Source: Nitrospinota bacterium (lineage in GTDB: Bacteria > Tectomicrobia > Entotheonellia > J063). From it: 8,356 nt of DNA. The stretch is from the NCBI GenBank assembly GCA_003696125.1, contig RFHZ01000037.1, positions 1 through 8,356 of the forward strand. Reading direction: 5' to 3'. Below, in pieces: positions 6,890-8,356 of this stretch (position 1 is its first letter; each line of letters opens with the position of its first letter). Position numbers and translations under genes: made by a program. The notes under the pieces are model-generated. The model was given only the letters and a program-made list of their open reading frames with translations. It searched no databases and had not been told where the DNA came from.

Positions 6890-7777
6890 GTGGAGTGGGA
6901 AGCGCTGCCACCCCCTGAGACCAAGACACGCTACTTCTGGAAACGGGCCTGGAAGCTACGGGCCGGAATTGTGGGCTTCCTGCTGGTCTTCAGCATGGTG
7001 CTCTGCGCCCTCTTTGCCCCCTATATCGCCCCGTACGATCCCTACGAGCAGGACATCTTTAAGCGATTAGTCCCCCCCGTCTGGGACGAGCGTGGGGGCA
7101 CAGACCATCTGCTCGGCACCGATCAGCTCGGTCGAGACATCCTCAGCCGCATCATCTTCGGGTCGCGTATCTCCCTCTCCGTAGGGATCATCGCGGTGCT
7201 GATCGCCGGGACCCTGGGCGTGCTGCTCGGGTTAATCGCCGGCTATTACGGGGGGAGAATCGATACGATCATCTCCTTTGCCGTCAACGTGATGCTCTCC
7301 TTTCCCACCATCCTCCTGGCCATGGCCATCGTTGCCGTCCTGGGACCGAGTTTTACCAACATGTTCATCGTGCTGGGGATTACCGGCTGGCCGATCTACA
7401 CCCGGGTGGTGCGGGCCGAGGTCTATAACTACCGGGAGCGCGAGTTCACCCTGGCCGCGCGGGCACTGGGGATGTGGGATCGTCGCATCATGCTCCGGCA
7501 TATCCTCCCCAACCTGATCAATACCATCGTCGTCCTGGCCACGGTAGAGGTGGCCCGGATGATCATCCGGGAGTCGTTCTTAAGCTTTCTCGGCCTGGGA
7601 ATTCCCCCTCCCACCCCCTCCTGGGGGGTCATGCTCAGTGAAGGGCGGGCCTTCATGCTCGGCATGTGGTGGCTGGCTACCTTCCCCGGCATGGCCATCT
7701 TCCTTACCACCCTGGGGATCAACCTGCTCGGTGACGGGCTCCGTGATCTCCTGGACCCCTATGCCAAGGATAAATAG
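6890..7777 (+). CDS. ABC transporter permease, DppC/OppC type
   Basis: A 295-residue inner-membrane permease, the usual DppC length. A cytoplasmic N-terminus is followed by a membrane helix at about 26-47 and the periplasmic OppC-type N-terminal segment, including HLLGTDQLGRDILSRIIFG (73-91), a strong family marker. The transport domain covers about 95-290. The EAA loop is at about 185-212 (EFTLAARALGMWDRRIMLRH at 185-204), and FLGLGIPPPTPSWGVML (233-249) and GINLLGDGLRDLLDP (276-290) are characteristic. The start is GTG, with GGAGG (6876-6880) nine bases upstream. The gap of 61 bases from the first permease is the largest inside this operon and shows no convincing terminator or promoter. The DppD/DppF-type ATPases that normally follow are absent: the next gene is an oxidase. 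Confidence 0.93.
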   Translation: MEWEALPPPETKTRYFWKRAWKLRAGIVGFLLVFSMVLCALFAPYIAPYDPYEQDIFKRLVPPVWDERGGTDHLLGTDQLGRDILSRIIFGSRISLSVGIIAVLIAGTLGVLLGLIAGYYGGRIDTIISFAVNVMLSFPTILLAMAIVAVLGPSFTNMFIVLGITGWPIYTRVVRAEVYNYREREFTLAARALGMWDRRIMLRHILPNLINTIVVLATVEVARMIIRESFLSFLGLGIPPPTPSWGVMLSEGRAFMLGMWWLATFPGMAIFLTTLGINLLGDGLRDLLDPYAKDK

Positions 7778-7874
7778 ATGAGGCTGCAGGCCACCGGGAC
7801 AGTGGGACATCCTGCCTTCTCCGCTGTCTCGAAGGTTCCTGTGGCCTCCAGACAGTAGAGAGGACCCTGTATTG
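7778..7874 (+). other. Intergenic spacer between permease and oxidase genes, with weak inverted repeats
   Basis: About 97 bases with no recognisable gene. CTGTCT (7824-7829) pairs with AGACAG (7850-7855), with partial pairing inside (AGG/CCT). AGGCCAC (7788-7794) could instead pair with GTGGCCT (7841-7847), an alternative fold that overlaps the first. There is no T-run after either hairpin, so I do not call an intrinsic terminator. I see no good promoter, and read-through from the transporter genes into the oxidase is plausible. A 26-codon frame starting at 7778 has no ribosome site and is probably chance. Confidence 0.4.
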
Positions 7875-8356
7875 ATGCAAAGAGAAGAACTGGTTAGAGC
7901 CCTTACCCCTTTGATCGGGCGAGAGAACATCGCCGCCTCCCGCGCCGATCTCTACGCTTACGGCTACGATGCCTCCATCTTTCAAGGAGGCGAACCTGGT
8001 GCCGTGGTCTTTCCGAGAGATACCGCCCAGGTGGCCCGTGTTGTCCGTTTTGCCCATCAAGAGGGCATCCCTTACATCGCACGAGGAGCAGGCTCCAACA
8101 TCAGCGGTGGTACCATCCCGGTGGAAGGGTGTCTCATCATCGCCCTCACCCGCCTGAACCGCATCCTGGAAATCGATATCCCCAACCAGCGGGCCGTCGT
8201 GGAGCCGGGGGTGATCAACCTCGATCTGAAGAAGGCCCTGGCCTCTTACGGCTACACATACGCTCCCGACCCGGGTAGCCAGTCCACCTCCACCATTGGG
8301 GGAAATGTGGCCGAAAATGCCGGCGGTCCCCACTGCCTCAAGTACGGGGTCACCAC
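7875..8356 (+). CDS. glcD: FAD-linked oxidase, GlcD (glycolate/D-lactate dehydrogenase) type, N-terminal part
   Basis: The first 160 codons of a protein that runs off the right edge. It belongs to the FAD-binding PCMH (vanillyl-alcohol oxidase) superfamily, in the branch containing glycolate oxidase subunit GlcD and D-lactate dehydrogenases, which oxidise 2-hydroxy acids to 2-oxo acids. YGYDAS (29-34) and AVVFPRDTAQVARVV (43-57) open the FAD domain. ARGAGSNISGG (69-79) is the pyrophosphate-binding segment. RAVVEPGVIN (106-115) and PDPGSQSTSTIGGNVAENAG (131-150) followed by GPHCLKYGVT are nearly diagnostic of the GlcD group. Substrate residues lie beyond the edge, so glycolate versus lactate or another hydroxy acid is open. 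GAGAGGA (about 7857-7863) lies upstream of the ATG at a rather long spacing. GlcE and GlcF partners might follow outside the window. It lies 97 bases after the permease on the same strand. Confidence 0.88.
   Translation, partial: MQREELVRALTPLIGRENIAASRADLYAYGYDASIFQGGEPGAVVFPRDTAQVARVVRFAHQEGIPYIARGAGSNISGGTIPVEGCLIIALTRLNRILEIDIPNQRAVVEPGVINLDLKKALASYGYTYAPDPGSQSTSTIGGNVAENAGGPHCLKYGVT

Noticed and set aside
7778-7858. A 26-codon frame directly after the permease stop
   Set aside because: No ribosome site, no hydrophobic or conserved motif, and it is short enough to be chance.
7719-8333. A 204-codon minus-strand frame across the permease end, spacer and oxidase start
   Set aside because: It runs across the end of one well-supported gene and the start of another on the opposite strand and has no recognisable motif.

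Overview
The window is ordinary bacterial chromosome of fairly high G+C, with two back-to-back gene blocks that diverge from an A+T-richer intergenic region at about 4003-4368. The organism looks like a Gram-negative (diderm) bacterium with type IV pili. Inner-membrane PilM/N/O, an outer-membrane-type lipoprotein PilP and a secretin N-terminus with AMIN domains imply an outer membrane. The gene order and the style of the PilM and PilO proteins recall Desulfobacterota, NC10 or Nitrospirota-like lineages. That placement is an impression from the protein sequences and not a demonstrated assignment.

Left block, minus strand (4002 down to 1): a compact pilM-pilN-pilO-pilP-pilQ operon, the alignment and secretin subcomplex of the type IV pilus machine. 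Genes overlap by 4 bases (pilM/pilN, pilO/pilP) or are separated by 2-8 bases, and pilO and pilP start with GTG, all pointing to translational coupling. PilQ runs off the left edge: only its first 400 codons are present. They hold a lipobox, two AMIN-type domains, a long proline-rich linker and the start of a 16-residue tandem repeat. A convincing sigma70 promoter for the operon lies at 4130-4103 (TTGACA, 16 bp, extended -10 TGG-TAGAGT).

Right block, plus strand (4369 to the right edge): a family-5 extracellular solute-binding protein, two Dpp/Opp-type permeases (DppB-like, DppC-like), and the first 160 codons of a GlcD-type FAD-linked oxidase. No ATPase genes for the transporter are present in the window, so its ATPases must lie further downstream or elsewhere. 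The oxidase immediately after the transporter suggests, without proving, that the imported compound might be an organic or hydroxy acid (or be converted to one) and not a peptide.

I did not find a mobile element, CRISPR array, RNA gene or clearly undescribed system. The points most worth a second look are the lipoprotein-type, repeat-bearing N-terminus of PilQ, the palindromes in the divergent control region, and the transporter-oxidase pairing.
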